From NCBI RefSeq assembly GCF_028710345.1, contig NZ_JAQTUH010000002.1, positions 248,001 through 312,000 of the forward strand: a stretch of DNA of 64,000 bases, given 5' to 3'. Within the stretch, counting starts at the first letter, position 1. Each line of letters opens with the position of its first letter. The DNA is from Sulfuricurvum sp. (GTDB lineage: Bacteria > Campylobacterota > Campylobacteria > Campylobacterales > Sulfurimonadaceae). This document shows positions 11,129-20,244 of this stretch, in pieces. The translations under genes and the position numbers were made by a program. Under the pieces are notes generated by a model. It ran no database searches. It had not been told where the DNA came from and worked only from the letters and a program-made list of their open reading frames with translations.

Positions 11129-11611
11129 ATGCGACGCGCTGCTTATTGGCTGTTTCCTATAATAGCTATAGCGGTTGCCATTTTTATTGTCGTTTTTATG
11201 GTTCAAATTAATCCCTCTTCATCTTTGGAGAGTGAAACTGCTCATGAAAACGACACTAATGTTTCAGTCTCTACCAATGAAGAAGCTCCGGGTTGGCTGA
11301 AACGTTTAAAGCTAACTACGGATACGGGATATGCTTATCCGGTTAATGATGTTTCACTTGAAACTGATTCCGGTTCTCTCGATTCAAAAGTTAAAAGATA
11401 TCGTCTTATTGTAAATTTAAAAGACTCTTATGAGTTTTTTTGTTTAAAGCAAGAGCTTAAAAACACCACATTCTCCTATCTCTTAAATCAGAATGGTGAA
11501 TCTATGAGTGTTGTAATCGATTCCAATGACGATACAGGACTTACCAATCTTGTATCAAAACTCAAAACCTATCAAATCACGGCAACACTTTCGCCGTATA
11601 AAGAGGATTAA
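11129..11611 (+). CDS. Membrane-anchored hypothetical protein
   Basis: 160 residues, no family recognised. Residues 6-27 form one strong transmembrane segment with an Arg-rich N-terminus, so the protein is probably anchored with its C-terminal part outside the cytoplasm. A Ser/Glu/Asn-rich linker (about 30-55) follows, then a compact region (about 80-160). That C-terminal region, with a KSYEFFCLKQEL-like segment and repeated short strands, resembles in size a SPOR-type domain, but I see no decisive motif. It lies between rpsA (4 bp) and serA (4 bp) and is surely co-transcribed. Confidence 0.7.
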   Translation: MRRAAYWLFPIIAIAVAIFIVVFMVQINPSSSLESETAHENDTNVSVSTNEEAPGWLKRLKLTTDTGYAYPVNDVSLETDSGSLDSKVKRYRLIVNLKDSYEFFCLKQELKNTTFSYLLNQNGESMSVVIDSNDDTGLTNLVSKLKTYQITATLSPYKED

Positions 11612-11615
11612 CCCG

Positions 11616-13205
11616 ATGGAAAAATTAAAAATTGTCGTATGTGATCACATTCATGAAGAGGGTTTGAATCTTCTTCGTCGTGACGATAAAATTGAAATGA
11701 TTTTTGCTGCCGATATGGATAAAACGGCTCTACTCGATGTTATTGCAACAGCCGATGTTGCGATTACACGAAGCTCTACCGATGTTGATGAAAAATTTAT
11801 CAATGCCGTTAAAGGGAAAATGAAAGCAATCGTTCGTGCCGGTGTCGGTGTCGATAATGTTGATATTCCGGGATGTTCAAAAGAGGGAATTATCGTGATG
11901 AACGTCCCTACGGCGAATACTATTGCAGCGGTCGAACTTACTATGACTCACATGCTCTCTTGTATGCGTATGTTCCCGTACTCTCACGATCATTTGAAAA
12001 ATCAACGTATCTGGAAACGTGAAAAATGGTACGGATATGAGTTAAAAGGGAAAAAACTCGGTGTTATCGGTTTCGGTAATATCGGTAGTCGTGTCGGTAT
12101 CCGCTCGAAAGCATTTGAGATGGATGTTATCGCGTATGACCCCTATATCCACCCATCAAAAGCAACCGATGTTGGTGTTAAATATACCACTAATTTTGAT
12201 GATATTTTGGCGTGTGACATCATCACTATCCATACTCCGAAAAATAAAGAGACTATTGGAATGATCGGAGAAGATCAAATCGCAAAAATGAAAGACGGTG
12301 TTGTTCTTATCAACTGTGCTCGTGGTGGATTGTATGATGAAGATGCCCTCTATAACGGTCTAAAATCAGGAAAAATCCGTTTTGCTGGGATTGATGTATT
12401 TAACAAAGAGCCTGCTACTAGCAACAAACTTCTCGATTTGGATAACATTTGTGTTTCTCCACATTTGGGTGCGAATACGTTTGAATCTCAACTCGGTATC
12501 GCTCTTGAAGCGGCGCAGCAAGCGATTGAAGCGGCAAAAGGTATCGCTTATCCTCATGCATTGAATCTCCCTATCGATGAGACAAAGATTCCATCGTTTG
12601 TGAAACCGTTTTTAGAAATGGGTCAAAAAGTGGGCTTCTTGGCATCACAAATTAACAAAGCACCTATCGTCTCTATCAAAGTAAGCGGTCGCGGTGATAT
12701 CGCTGAGTACGTGAACTCATTGGCAACGTTCGTCACCGTAGGGGCATTGGCTGAAACATCAGGTGAGACCATCAACTACGTTAATGCCGATTTCGTAGCA
12801 TCTGAGCGCGGTATCAAAATAGAAACAGAAGAGCTTCCGGAAAGCCCTGTGTATAAAAATCTTGTAACGGTTCGTTTGACTACCGATAAAGACGTTATCG
12901 AAATCAGCGCAACGATGTTTGGTGATGATGTCCAACGTATCGTGGATATCAACGGTTTTGGTGTAGATGTTGAACCGAAAGGGAACATGATTCTTTTCAA
13001 AAATACCGATGTTCCTGGGGTTATCGGACAAGTAGGGACAATGCTTGGCGCTCATAACGTCAACATCGCCGATTTTCGTTTGGGACGTAACAAAAGTGGT
13101 GAAGCGTTAGCGGTTATCATGGTCGATTCTGCCGTTAGCGATAAAACTCTTAAAGAACTTTCAGCCCTTAACGCGTGTATTAGCGTCTCTTACGCTCGCA
13201 TTTAA
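11616..13205 (+). CDS. serA: D-3-phosphoglycerate dehydrogenase
   Basis: 529 residues from ATG 11616, which has AAGAGGA 9 bases upstream; the longer open frame back to 11526 overlaps the previous gene and lacks conserved sequence. It oxidises 3-phosphoglycerate to 3-phosphohydroxypyruvate, opening serine synthesis. Visible: the NAD-binding motif GVIGFGNIGSRVG (about 145-157), the catalytic Arg in NCARGGLYDE, the catalytic His in SPHLGANT, an intervening ASB-type domain and a C-terminal ACT domain (NTDVPGVIGQVGTMLG) that usually binds serine. This is the long type-1 form. Confidence 0.96.
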   Translation: MEKLKIVVCDHIHEEGLNLLRRDDKIEMIFAADMDKTALLDVIATADVAITRSSTDVDEKFINAVKGKMKAIVRAGVGVDNVDIPGCSKEGIIVMNVPTANTIAAVELTMTHMLSCMRMFPYSHDHLKNQRIWKREKWYGYELKGKKLGVIGFGNIGSRVGIRSKAFEMDVIAYDPYIHPSKATDVGVKYTTNFDDILACDIITIHTPKNKETIGMIGEDQIAKMKDGVVLINCARGGLYDEDALYNGLKSGKIRFAGIDVFNKEPATSNKLLDLDNICVSPHLGANTFESQLGIALEAAQQAIEAAKGIAYPHALNLPIDETKIPSFVKPFLEMGQKVGFLASQINKAPIVSIKVSGRGDIAEYVNSLATFVTVGALAETSGETINYVNADFVASERGIKIETEELPESPVYKNLVTVRLTTDKDVIEISATMFGDDVQRIVDINGFGVDVEPKGNMILFKNTDVPGVIGQVGTMLGAHNVNIADFRLGRNKSGEALAVIMVDSAVSDKTLKELSALNACISVSYARI

Positions 13206-13367
13206 ATCTTTCCTCTTTGAGGAAAAGATTCTTCATAATATCCATATCTATCAGCAACCAAACAGCAAAACACTAGTAAAATTAAATAATGTCTTATCTT
13301 TTTGTTTTCTCTATTAACAATTTAAAGATTGCACCTCTTAAAATAATGGGCAGAAGTGGAGAAACGT

Positions 13368-15977
13368 ATGGCAAAACGACAAGTTGTGAAAGTTCCTGCA
13401 CAAATAAAAGACTCAACTCCTCAATTTCCTATCGTCGGTATCGGTGCCTCAGCAGGGGGGTTGGCGGCGTTTGAAAATTTCTTTTCCGGCATGCCTTTAG
13501 AAGATAATCCGAATATGGCTTTTGTCTTGGTACAGCACCTCTCACCTGATCATGTCAGTATCCTCGCTGAGATTATACGTCGTTATACCCGTATGGCGGT
13601 TTTCGAAGTGGAAGAGGGGATGAAGGTGGAGATTAATTGTGTTTATGTCATCCCTCCGGGGTATGATATGGCTTTTTTAAACGGTAAGCTCCAGTTACTT
13701 GAACCCTCACTATCACGTTCTCCCCATCTTCCTATCGATTTTTTCTTTCACTCTTTAGCTCAAGATCAGCATGAACACTCTATCGGGATTATCCTCTCCG
13801 GTAGCGGAAGTGATGGGACACAAGGGATAAAGGCGATTAAAGAAGTGGGAGGATTGGTGCTTGTCCAAACTCCTGAAACGACCGAATATGATAGTATGCC
13901 ACGCAGTGCGATAGCAACCGATTTGGTCGATTATATCCTCCCTCCCTCAGCAATGCCGAATCAATTGATAGCTTATAGGGCACATACGGCTCGACATAGT
14001 ATGCTCAATGAATCCCTCCCAAAATCGCAAAATATACTCGATAAGATTTTTATATTATTGCGCGCTCAGACGGGGCATGATTTTTCCCAATACAAGCCTA
14101 ATACTATCCTACGGCGTATTGAGCGACGGCTTGTTATTTGTCAGATTGATGAGATGGGAAAATACGTCAAATATTTGCAGCAATCACCCGATGAAGTCAA
14201 AGCATTATTTCATGATTTGTTGATTGGAGTCACTAACTTTTTTCGCGATTCAGAGGCTTTTGTAGCGTTAAGAGAGGAGATTATCCCCAAGCTTTTTATC
14301 TCCGGAAAAGTGATTCGTGTGTGGAGTGTCGCGTGTTCATCGGGGGAAGAGGCATATTCTATCGCTATATTAATCAAAGAGTATATGGAAGAGACGAAAC
14401 ACAACGTTGCAGTGCAGATATTTGCGACCGATATTGATATCCGTTCCATAGAGATAGCGCGTGCAGGCTTCTATCCTGAGAGCATTGCTTCTAACATTTC
14501 GCCTGAGCGATTATCCCGTTTTTTTGTCCCTGAATCTGGAGGATACCGTATCCATAAAAGTATTCGCGATATGTTGATATTTTCCGAACACAGTGTCATT
14601 AAAGACCCTCCGTTTTCGAAGCTAGATCTCATTTGTTGCCGTAATCTTTTGATTTACATGAATTTTGATCTCCAAAGAAGATTGATACCGTTGTTTCATT
14701 ATGCGCTAAATCCTGGTGGAACTCTTTTTTTAGGTTCATCTGAGACTATTGGTGAATTTAGTGATCTCTTTAGTATCGTAGATCAGAAATCCAAACTCTA
14801 TCAACGTAAAATCGGTTCTATCCGAGGAGAGTATATATCAGTGAGTCGTCCATTTCCGAGTTCGATACACGTAACGCTTCCAGCTGGAATCGACAATGCG
14901 CCTAAACATACAAAAGTATCGATGCGTGAGATGATGGAACAGGCACTTTTGTCTCATATTCCTCTCTCAGGTGCTATCATAAAAGAGGATGGTGATATTC
15001 TCTATCTACATGGTCGTACTGGAAGGTATTTGGAACCGCAAGCGGGTGAAGCAGGCGCTATGAACATCTTTAAAATGGCACGTGAAGAGTTACGTCGTGA
15101 ACTCTCTATGGCACTTCATAAAGCAATAGTGAGCCATGAAAATATCCATTATCCGAATCTATGCGTACAAAATAACGGTCTATTTAGTTCAGTGAATCTT
15201 ACCGTCCGTTTTCTCTCAACATACGGTGAAAATGACCTCTCTCTCTATCTTGTCGTGTTTGAGGAGATTCCCTTTGTATCGATAGAGATTGGTAATGAAC
15301 CAGAGAACAAAGAGGAGAGCAGACGTATTTCTCTTCTTACACAAGAGCTTTATGATCAAGAGACATTTCTAAAAATTGCCAATCAAAAACTGCAAACCTC
15401 CAATGAGGAGTTAAAATCGTTTAATGAAGAGATGCAATCACTCAATGAGGAGTTGCAATCGACGAACGAAGAGTTGGAAACCTCCAAAGAGGAGCTTCAA
15501 TCGGTCAATGAAGAACTCTCTACCGTCAATGCCGAACTGCAAAGCAAAGTTGCCGATCTCTCACGAGCCAATAATGATATGAACAACCTCTTAGCCGGTA
15601 CGAATGTCGGTACGGTTTTTGTCGATCATCAACTTTGCATTATGCGTTTTACCCCTGCTATTACCAAAATCATCCATCTGATTTTAAGTGATATTGGACG
15701 ACCGGTAGGGCATATTGTCTCGAATTTGATTGGTTATAATAGTTTGGTGAGCGATACGAGGAATGTTTTGGATACACTGATTCCTAAAGAGGTAGAGGTG
15801 TGTACCACAGAGGGTGGGTGCTATTCGATGCGGATTCAGCCTTATCGTACATTGGAAAATGTTATCGAGGGTGCGGTTATCACTTTTATCGATATCACCG
15901 AGATTGTGAAGCTACGAGAGGCTCTTAAAATAGCCAATGAACTCTCCAGTTTAACGAATAAGGAACACCTAAGATAG
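13368..15977 (+). CDS. CheB-CheR-PAS fusion protein
   Basis: About 869 residues; start at ATG 13368 with GGAG six bases upstream (a GTG at 13356 is possible). Residues about 20-200 are a CheB methylesterase domain without a receiver: Ser in GIGASAGG, His in VQHLSPDH and Asp in SGSGSDGTQG. Residues about 220-480 are a CheR methyltransferase: TNFFRDSEAF, VWSVACSSGEEAYS (SAM binding), FATDID and CCRNLLIYM. A long Glu/Gln/Ser-rich coiled coil (about 650-720) and one PAS domain (about 730-850) follow. Related proteins often end in a histidine kinase; none is seen here. The next gene starts 8 bp later, so signal output may pass to the c-di-GMP enzyme. Partner receptor unknown. Confidence 0.92.
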   Translation: MAKRQVVKVPAQIKDSTPQFPIVGIGASAGGLAAFENFFSGMPLEDNPNMAFVLVQHLSPDHVSILAEIIRRYTRMAVFEVEEGMKVEINCVYVIPPGYDMAFLNGKLQLLEPSLSRSPHLPIDFFFHSLAQDQHEHSIGIILSGSGSDGTQGIKAIKEVGGLVLVQTPETTEYDSMPRSAIATDLVDYILPPSAMPNQLIAYRAHTARHSMLNESLPKSQNILDKIFILLRAQTGHDFSQYKPNTILRRIERRLVICQIDEMGKYVKYLQQSPDEVKALFHDLLIGVTNFFRDSEAFVALREEIIPKLFISGKVIRVWSVACSSGEEAYSIAILIKEYMEETKHNVAVQIFATDIDIRSIEIARAGFYPESIASNISPERLSRFFVPESGGYRIHKSIRDMLIFSEHSVIKDPPFSKLDLICCRNLLIYMNFDLQRRLIPLFHYALNPGGTLFLGSSETIGEFSDLFSIVDQKSKLYQRKIGSIRGEYISVSRPFPSSIHVTLPAGIDNAPKHTKVSMREMMEQALLSHIPLSGAIIKEDGDILYLHGRTGRYLEPQAGEAGAMNIFKMAREELRRELSMALHKAIVSHENIHYPNLCVQNNGLFSSVNLTVRFLSTYGENDLSLYLVVFEEIPFVSIEIGNEPENKEESRRISLLTQELYDQETFLKIANQKLQTSNEELKSFNEEMQSLNEELQSTNEELETSKEELQSVNEELSTVNAELQSKVADLSRANNDMNNLLAGTNVGTVFVDHQLCIMRFTPAITKIIHLILSDIGRPVGHIVSNLIGYNSLVSDTRNVLDTLIPKEVEVCTTEGGCYSMRIQPYRTLENVIEGAVITFIDITEIVKLREALKIANELSSLTNKEHLR

Positions 15978-15985
15978 GAGTTGTA

Positions 15986-17884
15986 ATGGCAAAAGAGACG
16001 TTAACGAAAGCGCAACTATTACGACAAAAAGCTGAAGCTATCGTATCGGCATATCCCGTTGATTTGAATGAGTCGTTTTCGCCCGAAAAAACGGCACAAA
16101 TAGTTCATGAACTCCAAGTACATCAGATCGAATTGGAGATGCAAAATGATGAACTGCGCAGTGTTCACAATGAGCTTATAGAGCAGAAGGAACGTTATTT
16201 CGATCTTTATGATTTAGCACCGGTCGGATATGTGACCCTAAGTAAAGAGTGGCAGATTATTGAAGCCAATTTGACGGCATCATCATTATTAGGAAGTGGT
16301 CGTAATCAGCTGATACACCAACCATTTTCCCGTTATATTTATGCAGAAGATCAAGATAATTTTTATCTGTGCAGACAAAAGTTTTTGGAAACACGGATAA
16401 AGCACTCTTGCGATATACGTCTTTTGCGAAAAGGGGCAAATTACTTTTGGGCACTCATCATTGTAGATTCGGATAATCATGATGACAGTGGTGGTGCTAG
16501 AATTCGTATGGCGATTAGTGATATTACCGATAAAAAAAGCTATGAGGATAGGTTGTATCGTATCGGTCAATACGATTCACTCACCAATCTACCCAATCGC
16601 CTTTTGTTATCGGATCGTCTCCATCAGGCCATGGGGCAAGCCCTGCGATACGAGCGTAAATTAGCGGTTATTTACCTCGATTTGGATGGTTTTAAAGAGA
16701 TCAATGATACTTACGGTCACGATATCGGGGATCAGGTTTTGATTATGCTCGCTGAGAAGATGCATAATATTCTTCGTGAAGGTGATACGATAGCCAGACT
16801 CGGTGGAGATGAATTTGTTGCCCTTTTGCTGAACTTGGGGCGGATAGAAGAAGCTATACCGATGTTGAAGCGCTTTTTGGATATTACGAATGAGCCGTTG
16901 GAAATAGAGACTCATATTTTGCAAGTAAGTGCAAGTTTGGGGGTCACTTTTTTTCCGCAAGCGGAAAATGTAGATGCTGATTTATTACTTCGTCAAGCCG
17001 ATCAAGCGATGTATCAAGCAAAGATATCGGGGAGAAATCGTTACCATACTTTTGATATTCAACAAGATAGTGTTCTTAGAGAGCGGTATGAATTGATTGA
17101 AATTATCCGTTATGCGATTCAAACACACCAATTTATCCTCTACTATCAACCCAAAGTCAATATGAAAACGGGAGCAGTTATCGGTACCGAAGCCCTGATA
17201 CGATGGAACCATCCCAGTAGAGGTCTTTTAGAACCATCCTCTTTTTTACCTATTATAGAAGGTACTTCTCTTTGTGTTGAGATGGGAGAGTGGGTTATCG
17301 ATGCTACCTTGACCCAAATAGAGCTCTGGCAGAGCGAGGGGCTTAGTATTGAAGTGAGTGTTAATATCGGTGCACAACAACTGCAAGAAGATAATTTTTT
17401 ACAGCGATTACAAGAGATTTTAGAACAACATCCTAAGGTTAGCCCCAGCTGTTTAACACTGGAGATTTTAGAGACCAGTAAAATAGAGAATCTCCATCGA
17501 ACGACTGAAATTATTCAAGCGTGTCGAGCGTTTGGGATACTTTTTTCCCTCGATGATTTCGGTACGGGGTACTCCTCTCTCACCTATCTTCAACGTCTCC
17601 CTATTTCTACGATTAAAATAGATCAAAGTTTTATACGAGATATGCTCAATAATGTAGACGATATAACTATTCTCTCAGGAATCATCAGCTTAGGGAAAGC
17701 TTTTCATCTCGATATTATCGCTGAGGGGGTAGAGACGATGGAACATGGAGAACTTTTGTTATCTATGGGGTGTGAACTTGCCCAAGGGTATGCTATCGCT
17801 CATCCTATGCCTCCCGATGAGTTTGTACGATGGTTTGCTACTTGGCAACCCTATCCATCATGGAGAGAAATATCGAAAAAATGA
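15986..17884 (+). CDS. PAS-GGDEF-EAL c-di-GMP signalling protein
   Basis: 632 residues, no transmembrane segment. An N-terminal helical region with LQVHQIELEMQNDELR (residues about 44-60) is the short coiled coil often found before PAS domains in such proteins. The PAS domain is about 70-190, followed by GGDEF (about 200-360, with intact RLGGDEF) and EAL (about 375-625, with EALIRW and DDFGTGYSS). Both catalytic signatures look intact, so it may make and degrade c-di-GMP. Its 8-bp distance from the CheB-CheR-PAS gene indicates one operon. Confidence 0.93.
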   Translation: MAKETLTKAQLLRQKAEAIVSAYPVDLNESFSPEKTAQIVHELQVHQIELEMQNDELRSVHNELIEQKERYFDLYDLAPVGYVTLSKEWQIIEANLTASSLLGSGRNQLIHQPFSRYIYAEDQDNFYLCRQKFLETRIKHSCDIRLLRKGANYFWALIIVDSDNHDDSGGARIRMAISDITDKKSYEDRLYRIGQYDSLTNLPNRLLLSDRLHQAMGQALRYERKLAVIYLDLDGFKEINDTYGHDIGDQVLIMLAEKMHNILREGDTIARLGGDEFVALLLNLGRIEEAIPMLKRFLDITNEPLEIETHILQVSASLGVTFFPQAENVDADLLLRQADQAMYQAKISGRNRYHTFDIQQDSVLRERYELIEIIRYAIQTHQFILYYQPKVNMKTGAVIGTEALIRWNHPSRGLLEPSSFLPIIEGTSLCVEMGEWVIDATLTQIELWQSEGLSIEVSVNIGAQQLQEDNFLQRLQEILEQHPKVSPSCLTLEILETSKIENLHRTTEIIQACRAFGILFSLDDFGTGYSSLTYLQRLPISTIKIDQSFIRDMLNNVDDITILSGIISLGKAFHLDIIAEGVETMEHGELLLSMGCELAQGYAIAHPMPPDEFVRWFATWQPYPSWREISKK

Positions 17885-17947
17885 GTTCTTTATACTTTCT
17901 TGATACCTCTTGGTACTATCTTGAGACTTCACTGATAAAAATCAACC

Positions 17948-17953
17948 TATAAT
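17948..17953 (+). promoter_or_regulatory. Likely -10 box of kup
   Basis: Consensus TATAAT 34 bp before the kup ATG, with AAAGGGA as ribosome binding site. No -35 at normal spacing is evident (TTGAGA lies 21 bp upstream). Confidence 0.45.
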
Positions 17954-17987
17954 CTATGTCATAGAAATCCTAATCTAAAGGGACGTT

Positions 17988-19808
17988 ATGACGTTACAAG
18001 AACGAATTAAAAGTGAGATGATGGTAATCAAATCACTCGGCGTTGTGTATGGAGATATCGGAACCAGTCCGATTTATACCTTTGCTGTTATTTTATTGTT
18101 GGTTCAACCGACAACCGAAACTATCTTTCAAATCTTATCGATGGTATTTTGGACGATGCTGATGTTGGTTACTGTCCAATACGCATGGTTAGCCACCAGC
18201 CTCTCCAAACGGGGTGAAGGGGGGACGGTTGTGTTAGTACAGCTCTTGCTCCCCTACCTCAAAGGGACGCGTGTTATCGCTTTGGTCGGAGCATTGGGCT
18301 TTTTGGGCATCTCATTGCTAATCGGGGATGGGGTTATCACCCCCGCCATCAGTATTCTCAGCTCCGTTGAGGGGATAGCACTCATCCCCGGATACGAAGA
18401 TACCCCCAAAATTACATTACTCCTCATCGCAGCGGGGATCGCATTTGCCCTCTTTGCCGTTCAGAAAAAAGGGGTCGAAAAGGTCGCCAGTGCATTCGGT
18501 CCCATCATGGTCGTGTGGTTTTTTGCCCTTGCCTTAGGGGGTGGGTATTATCTACTGCAATCTCCCGAAGTGTTAAAGGCGATCTCACCGTTGTATGCAA
18601 TTGAATTTATCGCTCAACACCCTTATATCGCTTTTGTGGTGTTAGCCGATGTCCTCTTATGTGCGACGGGTGGTGAAGCGTTATATGCCGATATGGGGCA
18701 TTTGGGTCGTCTTCCGATTCTCAAGGGGTGGTTGTTTGCCTCAGTAGCATTGCTCATCTCCTATTATGGTCAAGGGGCATTTTTGCTCTCCCATCCCGAA
18801 GCGGCAAAAGCGCCGTTTTTCGAACTCTATCACACTCTCGTTCCGAACTTATACGTTCCGATGCTTCTCTTAACCGTTATTGCCACGATTATCGCTTCTC
18901 AGGCGATGATAAGCGGTATTTTCTCCGTTCTCTATCAGGCGATGACCACCCGTATTTTCCCCCATTTCAATGTGAACTACACCTCCAATGAACTACGCAG
19001 TCAAATCTATGTCGGCTCAATCAACTGGTTTTTATTTATCTGCGTCGTCGCGATGCTCTTTATCTTCGGAGAATCGGGGAAACTGGCGGCGGCATACGGT
19101 CTCTCGGTTGCGGGGGCGATGAGTATTACGGGAGTGCTGATGAGTATGATTTTCATGTTTAAACGTCAATACTTCAAAATGGCTGTTTCCATTATCGCGG
19201 GACTTACGAGCTTAGTATTCTTCATCTCCTGTTGGCTCAAAATCCCACACGGCGGGTACTGGTCGCTCATTATCGCATCGGTTCCCCTCTTTATCGTAAT
19301 CCTCTATACCCAAGGACAAAAACGGCTCTATGCCTCATTTGTCCCTATCGATAAAGAGCTTTTTTTGAGTGAATACCTCAAACGCTATGCACAAGGATTC
19401 CATATCGAGGGGACGGCGCTCTTTTTTGCCCGCAATGCCGATGCTATCCCCGCTTATATCTCGAAAACGATGTTTCAAAACGGAATCATCTATGAGCGCA
19501 ACATCATCGTAACGGTTCACCCCTCGTATGAACCTCACGGAGTTATCAGTGAACTCTCTCCGATAGGAGAAGGGTTGGATTTGCTCAGTATCCGTCCGGG
19601 ATATATGGAGACGTTGAACGTCGAAGCCCTTTTGCGGGAACGAAACATTGACGAGCGGACGATTTTTTACGGAGATGAAGAGATAGTCTCCGATAGCTTC
19701 CTATGGAAAATCTTTGCCTTTATCAAAGATGTTTCCCCTAATTTTGTCAGCTTCTACCATTTCCCGCATGAGAAATTGATTGGAGTAGCCCGTCGAGCGG
19801 AGATTTAG
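17988..19808 (+). CDS. kup: Potassium uptake protein Kup (KUP/HAK/KT family)
   Basis: 606 residues with about twelve predicted membrane segments and a C-terminal cytoplasmic region (about 460-606). The family signature VVYGDIGTSPIYT is at the N-terminus (about 18-30), with GEGGTVVLVQLLLPYLKG and GDGVITPAISILSS following. Kup proteins are K+/H+ symporters of the inner membrane. The next genes are a small DUF1566 protein and a KdpD-like/KdpE pair, so potassium supply and potassium-type sensing are clustered without kdpFABC in view. Confidence 0.95.
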   Translation: MTLQERIKSEMMVIKSLGVVYGDIGTSPIYTFAVILLLVQPTTETIFQILSMVFWTMLMLVTVQYAWLATSLSKRGEGGTVVLVQLLLPYLKGTRVIALVGALGFLGISLLIGDGVITPAISILSSVEGIALIPGYEDTPKITLLLIAAGIAFALFAVQKKGVEKVASAFGPIMVVWFFALALGGGYYLLQSPEVLKAISPLYAIEFIAQHPYIAFVVLADVLLCATGGEALYADMGHLGRLPILKGWLFASVALLISYYGQGAFLLSHPEAAKAPFFELYHTLVPNLYVPMLLLTVIATIIASQAMISGIFSVLYQAMTTRIFPHFNVNYTSNELRSQIYVGSINWFLFICVVAMLFIFGESGKLAAAYGLSVAGAMSITGVLMSMIFMFKRQYFKMAVSIIAGLTSLVFFISCWLKIPHGGYWSLIIASVPLFIVILYTQGQKRLYASFVPIDKELFLSEYLKRYAQGFHIEGTALFFARNADAIPAYISKTMFQNGIIYERNIIVTVHPSYEPHGVISELSPIGEGLDLLSIRPGYMETLNVEALLRERNIDERTIFYGDEEIVSDSFLWKIFAFIKDVSPNFVSFYHFPHEKLIGVARRAEI

Positions 19809-19810
19809 CG

Positions 19811-20230
19811 ATGAGAGTATTAGCTTGTATTTTTCTAGGTGTGTCACTTTTTGGATCGGATTTTATCGCTGAAAGGTCAATGCAAACGGTTACACAAACA
19901 CCTGAGGCTTTGATGTGGCAAGATGATGGGCAAGTTTCAGAACACAAAATGAGTTATAAAAGTGCCCTGAGCTATTGTGAATCACTTGGTCTAAATGATA
20001 TGAATGATTGGCGCATGCCAACGCAACAAGAGTTATTTCGCCTTGTTGACACGCAACGTACACCGACAATTTTTCCGGTGTTTGCCCATACCGCAACAGA
20101 GTGTTATTGGAACATCTCTAAAGATCAAAATAACCGTATAGGTTCTATTGATTTTTCGACAGGAAAAAGTTTGAATACGGTGGGGATAGATCATACATGC
20201 TTTATTCGATGCGTCCGTAAGATAAAATAG
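19811..20230 (+). CDS. Small exported DUF1566 (Lcl-type) domain protein
   Basis: 139 residues. A short signal peptide (about 1-16) is followed by a single DUF1566-like domain: ALMWQDD, SALSYCESLGLNDMNDWRMP, QELFRLVD, CYWNIS and the terminal IRCVRK. Four cysteines in the mature part could form disulphides. DUF1566 domains appear in exported or surface proteins; their function is mostly unknown. It starts 2 bp after the kup stop and is likely co-transcribed with it. Confidence 0.75.
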   Translation: MRVLACIFLGVSLFGSDFIAERSMQTVTQTPEALMWQDDGQVSEHKMSYKSALSYCESLGLNDMNDWRMPTQQELFRLVDTQRTPTIFPVFAHTATECYWNISKDQNNRIGSIDFSTGKSLNTVGIDHTCFIRCVRKIK

Positions 20231-20232
20231 AA

Positions 20233-20238
20233 TATAAT
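20233..20238 (+). promoter_or_regulatory. -10 box giving a possibly leaderless kdpD-like mRNA
   Basis: Consensus TATAAT ends exactly 6 bases before the ATG of the KdpD-like gene, so transcription would begin at or next to the start codon. No ribosome binding site is seen upstream of that ATG. Confidence 0.45.
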
Positions 20239-20244
20239 TGACGT

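Noticed and set aside
13289-13474. Short open frame upstream of the CheB-CheR gene
   Set aside because: It overlaps the start of the fusion protein in another frame, has no ribosome binding site and encodes no recognisable sequence.
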